In this document: in pieces, positions 1-6,394 of the stretch
Numbering within the stretch: the stretch's first letter is position 1
Layout: every line of letters begins with the position of its first letter
DNA from: Kutzneria sp035492655
Lineage (GTDB): Bacteria; Actinomycetota; Actinomycetes; Mycobacteriales; Pseudonocardiaceae
Reading direction: 5' to 3'
Length of the DNA: 26,562 nt
Assembly: GCA_035492655.1 (NCBI GenBank)
Contig: DATJJB010000045.1
Location: 1 to 26,562 of the forward strand
Made by a program: the position numbers and the translations under genes
Notes under the pieces: model-generated
Seen by the model: the letters and a program-made list of their open reading frames with translations, nothing else
Told to the model about the DNA's origin: nothing
Databases searched by the model: none

Positions 1-47
1 CCCTCGTCCCGCGCGATCCGCTCGCACTGCTCGAGAACAGTGCTCAT
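1..47 (-). CDS. Unidentified CDS, 5' end only (runs off left edge)
   Basis: An ATG at 47 overlaps the TGA of the KAS III-like gene in the ATGA arrangement used throughout this operon, with GGAGGA just upstream. Only about 15 codons lie in the window (MSTVLEQCERIARDE), too few to assign a family. Its coupling makes it the next member of the left biosynthetic operon. It could be an adenylating, acyltransferase or other tailoring enzyme, but nothing visible supports a choice. Confidence 0.6.
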   Translation of the reverse strand, partial: MSTVLEQCERIARDE

Positions 48-979
48 GAGTCCTCCTCGACTTCGACGATCGCGGTGTGGAAGTACGCGCCCTGGGCCAC
101 CGAGACCAGGGCGCAGCGGTCACCGGGGCGCAGCCGGCCGGTACGGTCGGCGTGGTCAAGCGCCATCAGCGCGTCCGCGCCGAAGTTGTGCCCGCACAAC
201 GGGATCAGGTCCAACAGGACCTTCTCCCGCGGGATGCCGGCGCGGCGGCTCACGCTGCCCCAGAACATCCGGTTGGACAGGTGCGGCAGCACCCAGTCCA
301 GCTCGTCCACGCTCATGCCGACGGCGGCGACGGCCCGGTGCAGCGTGTTCACGGTCTCGTCGCAGCAGACCCGGCTGAACTCCTCGGCCTCCCGCGGCGA
401 CATCCGCATGTTGCGGTGGAACCGCAGATCACGGCTGGTCACGCCGCCGAGATAGCGGTAGCGGCCCTGTGCGGCGACCGTGAGGCCGACGACTCCGTCA
501 CCGCCGATGGCGATGCCGGGGATAACGCGGGCCATATCGTGCACGCTGCCGTGGTCACCGCCCAGCACCAGCACCCGCTCCGTGGGGTAGCGGGCCAGGT
601 ACCGCCGGGCGAAGTCCAACGACCGCAACACCGACGTGCAGTTCACGTGCGAAAGGCCGAAGAACCGGCTGCCGGACAGGCCGAGACGGGCCCGGACCCG
701 GTCCGGGAAACCGCCGCGCAGCCCGAACTCCTGCGTGAGCATGGTGTGCCCGTAGAGCACCAGCCCAGCGGTGCCGCCGTCGAGCGCGGCCCGGCCGGCC
801 GCCACGAACAGGTCCTCCAACTGCTCGTGGTCGGCCAGCGTCGGGCTCTCCCGCAGGCCGTGCACCTTGGCGAACATCTTGCGCTCCATGGCGTCCCGCC
901 CGGCGCGCAGCAGGATGTCCTGCACCGGCTCGGACCGTCCGGGCAGCTGGACGGCCACTTTGGACAGTCCGATCGGCAT
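44..979 (-). CDS. KAS III-like (FabH-fold) ketosynthase/acyltransferase
   Basis: This 311-residue protein has the thiolase-fold layout of beta-ketoacyl-ACP synthase III. A candidate nucleophile Cys114 lies in SHVNCTSVL, His233 in LPHLSNRMFW (FabH has a His in HQAN), and Asn265 in GHNFGADAL, so the Cys-His-Asn triad appears intact. Known relatives either condense acyl-CoA with malonyl-ACP or act as acyltransferases in antibiotic pathways, as CerJ does. The start follows the ACP stop by two bases, and the end overlaps the next gene by ATGA, so it is cotranscribed with a free ACP. I infer that it extends, or transfers, the acyl or aminoacyl group held on that ACP. The sequence alone does not separate these roles. 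The changed motif around His233 (HLSN instead of HQAN) favours a specialised rather than a fatty-acid-synthesis enzyme. Confidence 0.82.
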   Translation of the reverse strand: MPIGLSKVAVQLPGRSEPVQDILLRAGRDAMERKMFAKVHGLRESPTLADHEQLEDLFVAAGRAALDGGTAGLVLYGHTMLTQEFGLRGGFPDRVRARLGLSGSRFFGLSHVNCTSVLRSLDFARRYLARYPTERVLVLGGDHGSVHDMARVIPGIAIGGDGVVGLTVAAQGRYRYLGGVTSRDLRFHRNMRMSPREAEEFSRVCCDETVNTLHRAVAAVGMSVDELDWVLPHLSNRMFWGSVSRRAGIPREKVLLDLIPLCGHNFGADALMALDHADRTGRLRPGDRCALVSVAQGAYFHTAIVEVEEDS

Positions 980-981
980 CG

Positions 982-1242
982 TCAGACCGCGGCCTTGGCG
1001 AAGCCGTGCTCGATGTAGTCGGTCAGGCTGCCCACGGTCTGGAACACCTCGGGGCCCAGCTCGTCCGGGTCGATCTCCAGGCCGATGGTGTCCTCCAGCG
1101 ACATCAGCAGCTCGATCACGCTGGTGGAGTCCAGCGCCAGGTCCTCGAACAGGCGGGACTCCGGCGTCAGCGCGCCGACCTCCTTGTTCAGCACGGCCGA
1201 CAGGGCGACGCGCAGGTGGGCGACGATCTCTTCGCGGTTCAT
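982..1242 (-). CDS. Free-standing acyl carrier protein
   Basis: The protein is about 86 residues with typical ACP helices and the phosphopantetheine motif LALDSTSVIELLMSLED, where the DS serine (about residue 39) carries the prosthetic group. ATG at 1242 is preferred because AAGGAG lies five bases before it. The ATG at 1245 is the alternative but sits only two bases from that site. Either way it overlaps the decarboxylase stop, so translation is coupled. The gene lies between a PLP decarboxylase and a KAS III-like gene, and an Sfp-type transferase at the end of the opposite operon could activate it. By analogy with BtrI of butirosin biosynthesis, I infer that it holds an amino acid or small acyl group during decarboxylation, oxidation and transfer. 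The cargo cannot be read from the sequence. Confidence 0.93.
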   Translation of the reverse strand: MNREEIVAHLRVALSAVLNKEVGALTPESRLFEDLALDSTSVIELLMSLEDTIGLEIDPDELGPEVFQTVGSLTDYIEHGFAKAAV

Positions 1243-2510
1243 CATGACTCCTTGGTGGTGTGCACGAGGATCTGGTGGCGGAGCAGGTCTTCCGCGTCGT
1301 CGCGGCGGCGCACCAGGTGCGCTTCGCCGCCGGTGACGAGGACCTCGGCCGGGTAGCCGTGGCTGAGGAACAGGCCGGGCGAGGCCGTCGGCCCGTACGC
1401 GCCGGAGTTGAGGATGCCGATCAGGTCGCCGGCCTTGAGCGCCGGCAGCTCGGCGTGCTTGAGCACGGAGTCGTTGGGCGTGCACAGCGGGCCGGTGACG
1501 TTCCACGACTCCGTCTCGCCCACGTCCGCACGGTTGGACAGCAGCGCGGCCGGGAAGTTGCGCTTGACGAACGATCCGATGCCGACCGCGGCCATGTGGT
1601 GGTGCGTGCCGCCGTCGGCGATGGCGAAGCGCTCCCCCATCGACTCCTTGACGTAGCGCACACCCATCACGTAGGTGCCGGCGCGGCCGGCCAGGAACCG
1701 CCCGGACTCCATGATCAGCCGGGTTTCCGGGTGCGCGCCGACGAACTTGTCCAGCAGCGGGTTGATCTCGGTGGCCACGTCCACGGCGTCGATGTCCTGC
1801 TCGCCGTCGAAGTAGGCCACGCCCAGCCCGCCGCCGATGTCCACGGTGTCCAGTCGGATGTTGCAGGCCTCGGCGACCCGCTCGGCCAGGTCGAGAATGT
1901 AGCGGGTGTTCTTGCCGACCACGTCCGCGTCGAGGATGCGGGTTCCCATGTACACCTGGATGCCCGCGACGTCGGCGTGCAGGTACTTGGCCGACAGGTC
2001 GCCGGCGGCCAGCACCTGCGCCTCGTCGATGCCGAACTGGCGGGGCTTGCCGCCCATGGTCAGCCGCGAGCCGCTGATCGCCAGCGCCGGGTTGATCCGC
2101 AGCAGCACCCGTTGGTACACGCCCCATTGCGCGGCGATCCGCTCGATGTGGTCGAGCTCGTCGAAGGATTCGCAGACGATGGCGTACACGCCGGTCTCAA
2201 CGCAGGCCCGCAGCTCGCACTCGCTCTTGCCGGGGCCGAGGAAGATGATGTCCTCCGGCGCGGTGCCGGCCTGCACCACGGTGCGAAGCTCCACCAGGGA
2301 CGAGACCTCGGCCCGGGCGCCACCGGCCTTCAGCGCGGCGTAGACGCTGACGTTCGGGTTGGCCTTGAGCGAGTAGAAGATCTCCAGCTTGGGGTGCAAG
2401 GCGTTGCGCAGCCCGGTGATCGTGTCGGTGAGCACGTCGCCGTCGTAGACGTAGAGCGGCGTGCCGAAGCGCCCGGCCAGCTCCTCGTACTCGATGCCCT
2501 GGATCCTCAT
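1242..2510 (-). CDS. Fold-type III PLP decarboxylase (DAP/Orn/Lys family, BtrK-like)
   Basis: This 422-residue alanine-racemase-fold decarboxylase has the Schiff-base lysine at Lys49 in FYSLKANPN and a glycine-rich phosphate loop in DIGGGLGVAY. ESGRFLAG and a C-terminal GPLCTPNDSV segment supply the Cys and Asp of the second active-site half. The segment LGPGKSECEL resembles family members that act on carrier-bound or modified amino acids rather than LysA. That resemblance is from memory and should be tested by phylogeny. Its ATG overlaps the stop of the ATP-grasp gene (ATGA) and its stop overlaps the ACP start. The ligase, decarboxylase and ACP order suggests that an amino acid is loaded on the ACP and decarboxylated there, as BtrJ/BtrI/BtrK do with glutamate. 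A free amino acid substrate such as lysine, ornithine or diaminopimelate is the alternative. Confidence 0.85.
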   Translation of the reverse strand: MRIQGIEYEELAGRFGTPLYVYDGDVLTDTITGLRNALHPKLEIFYSLKANPNVSVYAALKAGGARAEVSSLVELRTVVQAGTAPEDIIFLGPGKSECELRACVETGVYAIVCESFDELDHIERIAAQWGVYQRVLLRINPALAISGSRLTMGGKPRQFGIDEAQVLAAGDLSAKYLHADVAGIQVYMGTRILDADVVGKNTRYILDLAERVAEACNIRLDTVDIGGGLGVAYFDGEQDIDAVDVATEINPLLDKFVGAHPETRLIMESGRFLAGRAGTYVMGVRYVKESMGERFAIADGGTHHHMAAVGIGSFVKRNFPAALLSNRADVGETESWNVTGPLCTPNDSVLKHAELPALKAGDLIGILNSGAYGPTASPGLFLSHGYPAEVLVTGGEAHLVRRRDDAEDLLRHQILVHTTKES

Positions 2511-5341
2511 GACTGGTTCCCCACCATTCTCTGCAGGCGTGCTTCGGCTTCCTGGCGCAGTTCCAGCGCCGCGTCGGCGCTCTCGGCGACGCAGATGGCG
2601 TAGAGCCGGCCGTGGAAGCTGCCGTCGGTGGCGGCGGCGTTCAGCGTCGCGAAGTTGTTGACCAGCACGCCGGTCGTGCGGCCCTCGTCGAGCAGCAGGT
2701 CCCCGAGCGCCTCGGCGACCTCGGTGAAACTGTGCACACGGGACGGGCGCAGGCCGAACGTGGCGGCGATGGCGTGCGCGCCGTCGGGGATGAAGCGTTC
2801 GGCGATCCGGCTCTGGTAGGTCGACATGTTGAACCGGGCGTTGATCTCCAGGCACGGGTAGAGCGTGCCGTCGGTGGCCAGCATGGCGTCCACGCCGACC
2901 AGGCCGAAGAAGCCCTCCTCGTGCAACGCCCTGCCGATCTTCTGCACGGCCTCCTGGAGCTCGGCCGCGGCGACCGGCGGCAGCTCGACCGGGAAGCGGT
3001 GGCCCTGGTGCACGCCATCCTTGAGCACGGCCGCCTTGACCGTCTCGAAGCGCACGTTTCCGGTGCGGGACACCACGAACTGGTAGTTGAGGTCCTGGGC
3101 GTGCTCGATCCACGTCTCCACGACGAGGTTGGCCGGCGCGTCCAGGCCGCGGCGCTCGATCAGCCGCAGCAGCCGGCTCGCCGCCTTCTCGTCGGCCACC
3201 ACGACCATGCCGCGGCCGGACACGCCAAGGGATTCCTTGACCACCACGCGGCCGCCGGCGGCCAGCAGCTCGTCCAGCACCGGGCGGAGCTCGCCGACCG
3301 TGTGCACCACGCGACCCGGCACCTCCCGGATGCCGATCTTCGCCACGAGCTGGCGGCTGAAGATCTTGCCGTTGACCGCCTTGCAGGTCTGGGCGGTGGT
3401 GCCGGCCAGCGGCAGGCCGGTCTCCTTGGCCAGCTCCTCCTCGGCCGCGGAGATGCCCAGCGGCATCAGGTAGGTGCGGCCGTCGGCCAGCTCGCGCAGC
3501 TCGTCCAGCAGCAGCGGGGAGTTGAGCGCGTCCTCGGTGACCATCAGCTCGGGCCTGCTGACCTCGGCGTTGACGGTCCGGCCGGCGGCCGCGCCGAGGC
3601 GGCCGAGGTAGGCGGCGAACTCGTCGTCCATGGCGGCCTTGAGCACGACCACGTCGCCGGTGTCGGCCAGCAGCGCGCCCATCTCCTCCATGCGGTTCAC
3701 GGTCGCGCCGGCGAAGGCGATGCCGGCGCCGGGCAGCTTCGGCTCGCCGACCGCCCAGCTCCGCTCCACCTCGAAGTTGTTGACGAACACGAAGCGGGCG
3801 TGTTCGTCGCCGGTCAGGTCCTTCTTCAGTCGTTCGACGAAATTCATCGCTCTCCTCAGTTCGTCGGCGATCGTCCGCAGGGGCCGCGCGCCGGCGAGCC
3901 GGCCGAGCGACACATCGGTCCATCCCTTGTCACGTAACGCCTTGACCGTTAGCGGCAGCAGCAGCGCGCGGCCGCCGTTGGCCAGGTAGCTGACACTCGG
4001 GTCCACCCGGTCCAGGCCGTTGACCTCGGCCACCGCCTCGACCAGCGCCTGAACCGCCCGGTCGTCAGCGTCGACAACATCTGTTGTCACGGCCGGCGCG
4101 GCGGGCTTGCTGGCGAACGTCGGCGTGGCGCCGGTCTGGAGCAACGCCGCGTAGCCGCGCAGGAAGCGCTCCACGTCGTCGCGGCTCATCACATCGGCCA
4201 TCGCCTGCAGAGCCAGGGTCGTGCCGTCGCACCACTCGTAGACCCGGAAGTAGGTGTCCCCGCCGGAGCGGGCCCAGTGCACCGGCTCCGCGTTCCAGAC
4301 GAAGCGATCACGCTTGGCCCGGCAGGATCTCGGCGCGTAGTTCAGGAAGTTCAGCTCCGACTCCACACGCGGCTGGCCGGCCTGTGCCACCAGCTCGACG
4401 ACCAGGTCGTACGGCACGTGCGCATAGGCCATGGCCTCCTCGACCCGTTGCGCCGCACGCTTGATCACCTCGGCGAAGGCGCCGGCCGTGTCGATCACCA
4501 CCAGCGTCGGGTAGGAGGCGCAGCCGAGCACCTGCTCGAAGCCGCTGGACTCGCGCTGGCTGGTGTACATCCGGAACGCGACCTTGGGCTCGCCCGTGTA
4601 GGCGGCGACGGTGATCGCGTAGGCGGCGAGGTGCACGGCCGACGGCCAGACCTTGTGCTCGGCGGCGATCGCCCGGGCCGTGGCCAGCAGCGAAGGCACC
4701 GTGAACGAGGCCGCGTGCGAGCCACTGCCGCCGGTCCGGCGGCTGGCGTAGATGTCTTGGGGCAGTTCGGAAACCGTGCGACGCCAGTGGTCAAGGGACG
4801 GCGTCAGCGTGGCCTCGTGCCGCGCCAGGTCGACCGGCTGGTGCACGACCGGCGGCAGCTGGATCGGGCGGCGCGCGATCCGCGCGGCCAGCACCGTGTC
4901 CAACTCGGCGGTGAGCGTGCCGAGGCTGACGTCGTCCAGCGACAGGTGGTTGAACACCAGGTGCAGCCGGCGCACGGTGTCGCCGTCGGCGATCACGCCG
5001 GCGCGGATCGGCCAGTCCGTGGTGATGTCAAAGGGTTCCTCGGTCAGCCGCGTGATCAGCTCCGCCGGCCGGTCGCCGGCGACGTGCACGGTCGGCGCGG
5101 CCGGCGGCTGCACAACCTGTTGCGGCCAGGGCTTCGCGAACAGGTCATAGGTGGTGCGCAGGATCTCGTGCCGGCGCACCAGGTAGGTCAGCGCCGACCG
5201 CACGTGGGCGACCGTCGTGCCCTCGGGCACGGGGTGGTTGATCGCGATGTGCATGTCGTGCCGGGCCTGCGCCGGCGTCTGGAGGTAGTGCAGCACGTGG
5301 TGCCGCTGCCCCCAACACAGGTCCGCGCTCTTCGCGACCAT
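2507..5341 (-). CDS. Fusion: NRPS condensation domain, Ser-less carrier-like domain, PGM1-type ATP-grasp ligase
   Basis: This 944-residue protein starts at ATG 5341, behind GAGGAGGT. Residues 1-415 resemble an NRPS condensation domain. The HHxxxDG motif reads NHLSLDD at 131-137 and keeps the second, catalytic His132. Residues about 425-497 look like a carrier protein, but the usual GGxSL reads GGRAL, so Ala459 replaces the phosphopantetheine serine and it cannot be loaded. Residues about 500-944 are a pre-ATP-grasp plus ATP-grasp unit. FVNNFEVERSW opens it, KESLGVSGRG supplies an ATP-contacting lysine, and EINARFNMS holds the Mg-binding E-x-N. Relatives include PGM1 (pheganomycin peptide ligase), and BtrJ is a functional analogue. 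It leads the left operon. Likely roles are loading an amino acid onto the neighbouring ACP, ligating it to the peptide, or both. The order of action is inference. Confidence 0.85.
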   Translation of the reverse strand: MVAKSADLCWGQRHHVLHYLQTPAQARHDMHIAINHPVPEGTTVAHVRSALTYLVRRHEILRTTYDLFAKPWPQQVVQPPAAPTVHVAGDRPAELITRLTEEPFDITTDWPIRAGVIADGDTVRRLHLVFNHLSLDDVSLGTLTAELDTVLAARIARRPIQLPPVVHQPVDLARHEATLTPSLDHWRRTVSELPQDIYASRRTGGSGSHAASFTVPSLLATARAIAAEHKVWPSAVHLAAYAITVAAYTGEPKVAFRMYTSQRESSGFEQVLGCASYPTLVVIDTAGAFAEVIKRAAQRVEEAMAYAHVPYDLVVELVAQAGQPRVESELNFLNYAPRSCRAKRDRFVWNAEPVHWARSGGDTYFRVYEWCDGTTLALQAMADVMSRDDVERFLRGYAALLQTGATPTFASKPAAPAVTTDVVDADDRAVQALVEAVAEVNGLDRVDPSVSYLANGGRALLLPLTVKALRDKGWTDVSLGRLAGARPLRTIADELRRAMNFVERLKKDLTGDEHARFVFVNNFEVERSWAVGEPKLPGAGIAFAGATVNRMEEMGALLADTGDVVVLKAAMDDEFAAYLGRLGAAAGRTVNAEVSRPELMVTEDALNSPLLLDELRELADGRTYLMPLGISAAEEELAKETGLPLAGTTAQTCKAVNGKIFSRQLVAKIGIREVPGRVVHTVGELRPVLDELLAAGGRVVVKESLGVSGRGMVVVADEKAASRLLRLIERRGLDAPANLVVETWIEHAQDLNYQFVVSRTGNVRFETVKAAVLKDGVHQGHRFPVELPPVAAAELQEAVQKIGRALHEEGFFGLVGVDAMLATDGTLYPCLEINARFNMSTYQSRIAERFIPDGAHAIAATFGLRPSRVHSFTEVAEALGDLLLDEGRTTGVLVNNFATLNAAATDGSFHGRLYAICVAESADAALELRQEAEARLQRMVGNQS
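3845..3861 (-). promoter_or_regulatory. Possible internal translation start for a stand-alone ATP-grasp ligase
   Basis: Inside the fusion gene, Met499 (ATG at 3847-3845) is preceded by GAGGAG with four intervening bases, a good ribosome binding site. It lies exactly where the carrier-like domain ends and the pre-ATP-grasp domain begins. Initiation here would make a 446-residue protein, about the length of stand-alone PGM1-type ligases. It may be functional, or a relic of two genes that fused. Confidence 0.4.
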
Positions 5342-5419
5342 CGTGACCTCCTCACGTGTCGATAGCCAGATAGTGACCGGTAAATGAAACCGGCGGCAGT
5401 GTTCCGCGCTGTCATGTTG

Positions 5420-5430
5420 TTTCCGGGAAA
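5420..5430. promoter_or_regulatory. Small inverted repeat in the divergent control region
   Basis: TTTCC-G-GGAAA is an inverted repeat with five-base arms, about 20 bases upstream of the -35 of the precursor operon and about 80 bases upstream of the start codon of the left operon. It is well placed to be an operator controlling both. Such a short repeat can occur by chance, and no cognate regulator is visible within the cluster. Confidence 0.3.
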
Positions 5431-5449
5431 TAGCTGCCAGCACAATACG

Positions 5450-5479
5450 TTGACAGGACCGGGGTGGACAGGCGAATCT
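5450..5479 (+). promoter_or_regulatory. Probable vegetative-type promoter of the precursor operon
   Basis: A perfect TTGACA (5450-5455) is followed after 18 bases by GAATCT (5474-5479). Transcription would begin near 5486 and give an untranslated leader of about 70 bases before the repeat peptide. Consensus -35 boxes are uncommon in such GC-rich DNA. The -10 match is only moderate. Confidence 0.5.
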
Positions 5480-5555
5480 TTTGGCATCCCCGGCGACGCC
5501 GAGAGGCCGAACCGGGGAAATCAATTAACACACCAAGGAATGAGGCGTGTACACG

Positions 5556-5711
5556 ATGCCGAACACCAAGGCCGCGGTCAAGCAGTCCGTCAAGCAGAGC
5601 GTGAAGCAGTCCGTCAAGCAGTCGGTGAAGCAGTCCGTCAAGCAGTCGGTCAAGCAGAGCGTGAAGCAGTCGGTCAAGGAGTCCGTGAAGCAGAGCGTGA
5701 AGCAGTCGTGA
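5556..5711 (+). CDS. KQSV-repeat peptide, candidate ribosomal precursor
   Basis: This peptide has 51 residues. A short head, MPNTKAAV, is followed by eight KQSV tetrads, one KESV, one KQSV and a terminal KQS. Lysine therefore recurs every fourth residue, eleven times, with no cysteine, no aromatic residue and no classical long leader. Serine is encoded by TCC, TCG and AGC, and valine by GTC and GTG, in irregular order while the protein repeat stays fixed, so selection acts on the peptide. ATG 5556 has GAGG ten bases upstream. An in-frame GTG at 5547 has AAGGA seven bases upstream and would add three residues. It is the first gene of the right operon and sits between two sets of modification enzymes. 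I infer a RiPP-like precursor or scaffold whose lysines or serines are acylated or ligated. It belongs to no family I know. Confidence 0.78.
   Translation: MPNTKAAVKQSVKQSVKQSVKQSVKQSVKQSVKQSVKQSVKESVKQSVKQS
5580..5708 (+). repeat. 12-base tandem repeat encoding (K-Q/E-S-V)n
   Basis: About 10.75 copies of a 12-base unit (codons AAG CAG/GAG, Ser, Val). Lys is always AAG and Gln always CAG, whereas Ser and Val codons vary between copies, including TCN to AGC changes that need two substitutions. The array is a candidate for copy-number variation between strains. Confidence 0.95.
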
Positions 5712-5715
5712 TGTA

Positions 5716-5756
5716 CGGCGGTGCGGCGGGTGCGAATCCCGCTCGTCGCACCGCCG
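5716..5756 (+). other. Two-part hairpin with a tRNA T-arm-like tip, just after the precursor stop
   Basis: A 10-bp outer stem (5716-5725 with 5747-5756) encloses a 5-bp stem GCGGG/CCCGC with the seven-base loop TGCGAAT, plus a four-base bulge TCGT. It starts five bases after the stop codon. The tip resembles a tRNA T-arm (TTCGAAT consensus) stacked on an acceptor-like stem. It could protect the 3' end of a short abundant precursor transcript. There is no D-arm or anticodon arm, so it is not a tRNA gene. Confidence 0.6.
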
Positions 5757-5772
5757 ATCTCGCCTCTCTTTC

Positions 5773-5812
5773 CGGGGGAATGCGCCGAATCGTGTAGCGG
5801 CGCATTCCCCCG
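5773..5812 (+). terminator. Strong intercistronic hairpin, probable partial terminator or processing site
   Basis: A perfect 15-bp stem (5773-5787 with 5798-5812) has the ten-base loop AATCGTGTAG and no T tract. It lies between the repeat peptide and the first dehydrogenase-like gene. In RiPP operons such a hairpin commonly lets the precursor message exceed that of the enzymes, and I infer that role here. The lack of a U tract favours mRNA stabilisation or a leaky stop over full termination. Confidence 0.65.
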
Positions 5813-5836
5813 AATACTCGCGTCCGGAGGAGATCG

Positions 5837-6394
5837 ATGCGCCACACCATCGCGGAATGCGAACGGGCCGGCCACGACGACGGCCTTTCCGTCGGCCTCG
5901 CTCTCACCGGCGCGGCCCTCGACAACGCACCCGGCCGCGTGGCCGCGGTGCCGTCCGCTGCCGTGCCCCTGGGCACGGTCGCACTGCGCACGGAACAGGG
6001 CGTCAGCTTCGTGCGCACGGAACCCTTTGCCGGCCCCGAGTCGACGGCGGTCGCCGCTCGACTGGCGGGCGTCCGGTTAGGACTGACCCGCCGGCTCGCC
6101 CGGCGGGCCGTCGAGCACCTGTCCGCGCGTACCGTCGGCGGCGAGCCGACCATCGGCAAACAGCTGGTGCAGAGCGCTTTGGCCGACGCCCACGTAGCTA
6201 CCGAGGCCGCTCGCCGAGCCTTGTCCGTCGCCGGCGATTGCCCCGATGCCGTGCGGGACGTCCACGAGCGGCTGACCACGGTGGACTGGGAACTGGCGAA
6301 GCTGCTGGGGGCCAGCGGTTTCGTCGACGGCGGTGCCATGTTCGACGTGCATCTGTCCCGACTGACGGCCAGCTGCTGGGTTGGTGCCTCATGA
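5837..6394 (+). CDS. Short acyl-CoA dehydrogenase-like subunit
   Basis: This 185-residue protein starts at ATG 5837 behind GGAGGAG. Residues about 75-185 (from ARLAGVRLGLTRR through FVDGGAMF) match the C-terminal helical domain of acyl-CoA dehydrogenases, while the N-terminal and middle FAD-binding domains are missing or reduced. The family is normally about 380 residues. It overlaps the next, longer acyl-CoA dehydrogenase-like gene by ATGA. Mycobacterial FadE pairs form alpha2beta2 enzymes from adjacent genes, and this pair may do the same, with each chain giving part of the active site. The likely reaction is flavin-dependent alpha,beta-desaturation or oxidation of an ACP- or CoA-bound acyl group. 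The function is inferred mainly from the neighbour. Confidence 0.65.
   Translation: MRHTIAECERAGHDDGLSVGLALTGAALDNAPGRVAAVPSAAVPLGTVALRTEQGVSFVRTEPFAGPESTAVAARLAGVRLGLTRRLARRAVEHLSARTVGGEPTIGKQLVQSALADAHVATEAARRALSVAGDCPDAVRDVHERLTTVDWELAKLLGASGFVDGGAMFDVHLSRLTASCWVGAS

Noticed and set aside
1242..3923. 893-residue minus-strand frame spanning the ligase and decarboxylase
   Set aside because: Its first half is an Arg-rich shadow of the ATP-grasp gene. Only the last 422 residues from ATG 2510 are the real decarboxylase.
5580..5708. CRISPR-like array
   Set aside because: The 12-base units are contiguous without spacers and keep an open reading frame.
5716..5756. tRNA gene
   Set aside because: Only a T-arm-like and an acceptor-like stem are present. 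D and anticodon arms are missing and the loop differs at a key position.
5384..5797. Plus-strand frame starting at ATG 5384, which reads the repeat as an Arg/Gln/Ala/Glu-rich sequence
   Set aside because: It is frame-shifted relative to the KQSV frame, runs through the promoter region and the downstream hairpins, and its repeat units are not constant.
5525..5875. Minus-strand frame with Cys/Thr/Asp repeats (CFTD/CLTD) antisense to the KQSV gene
   Set aside because: Cys repeats looked like a RiPP core, but the variation between units changes amino acids in this frame while it is synonymous in the plus frame, and no ribosome site or operon context supports it.
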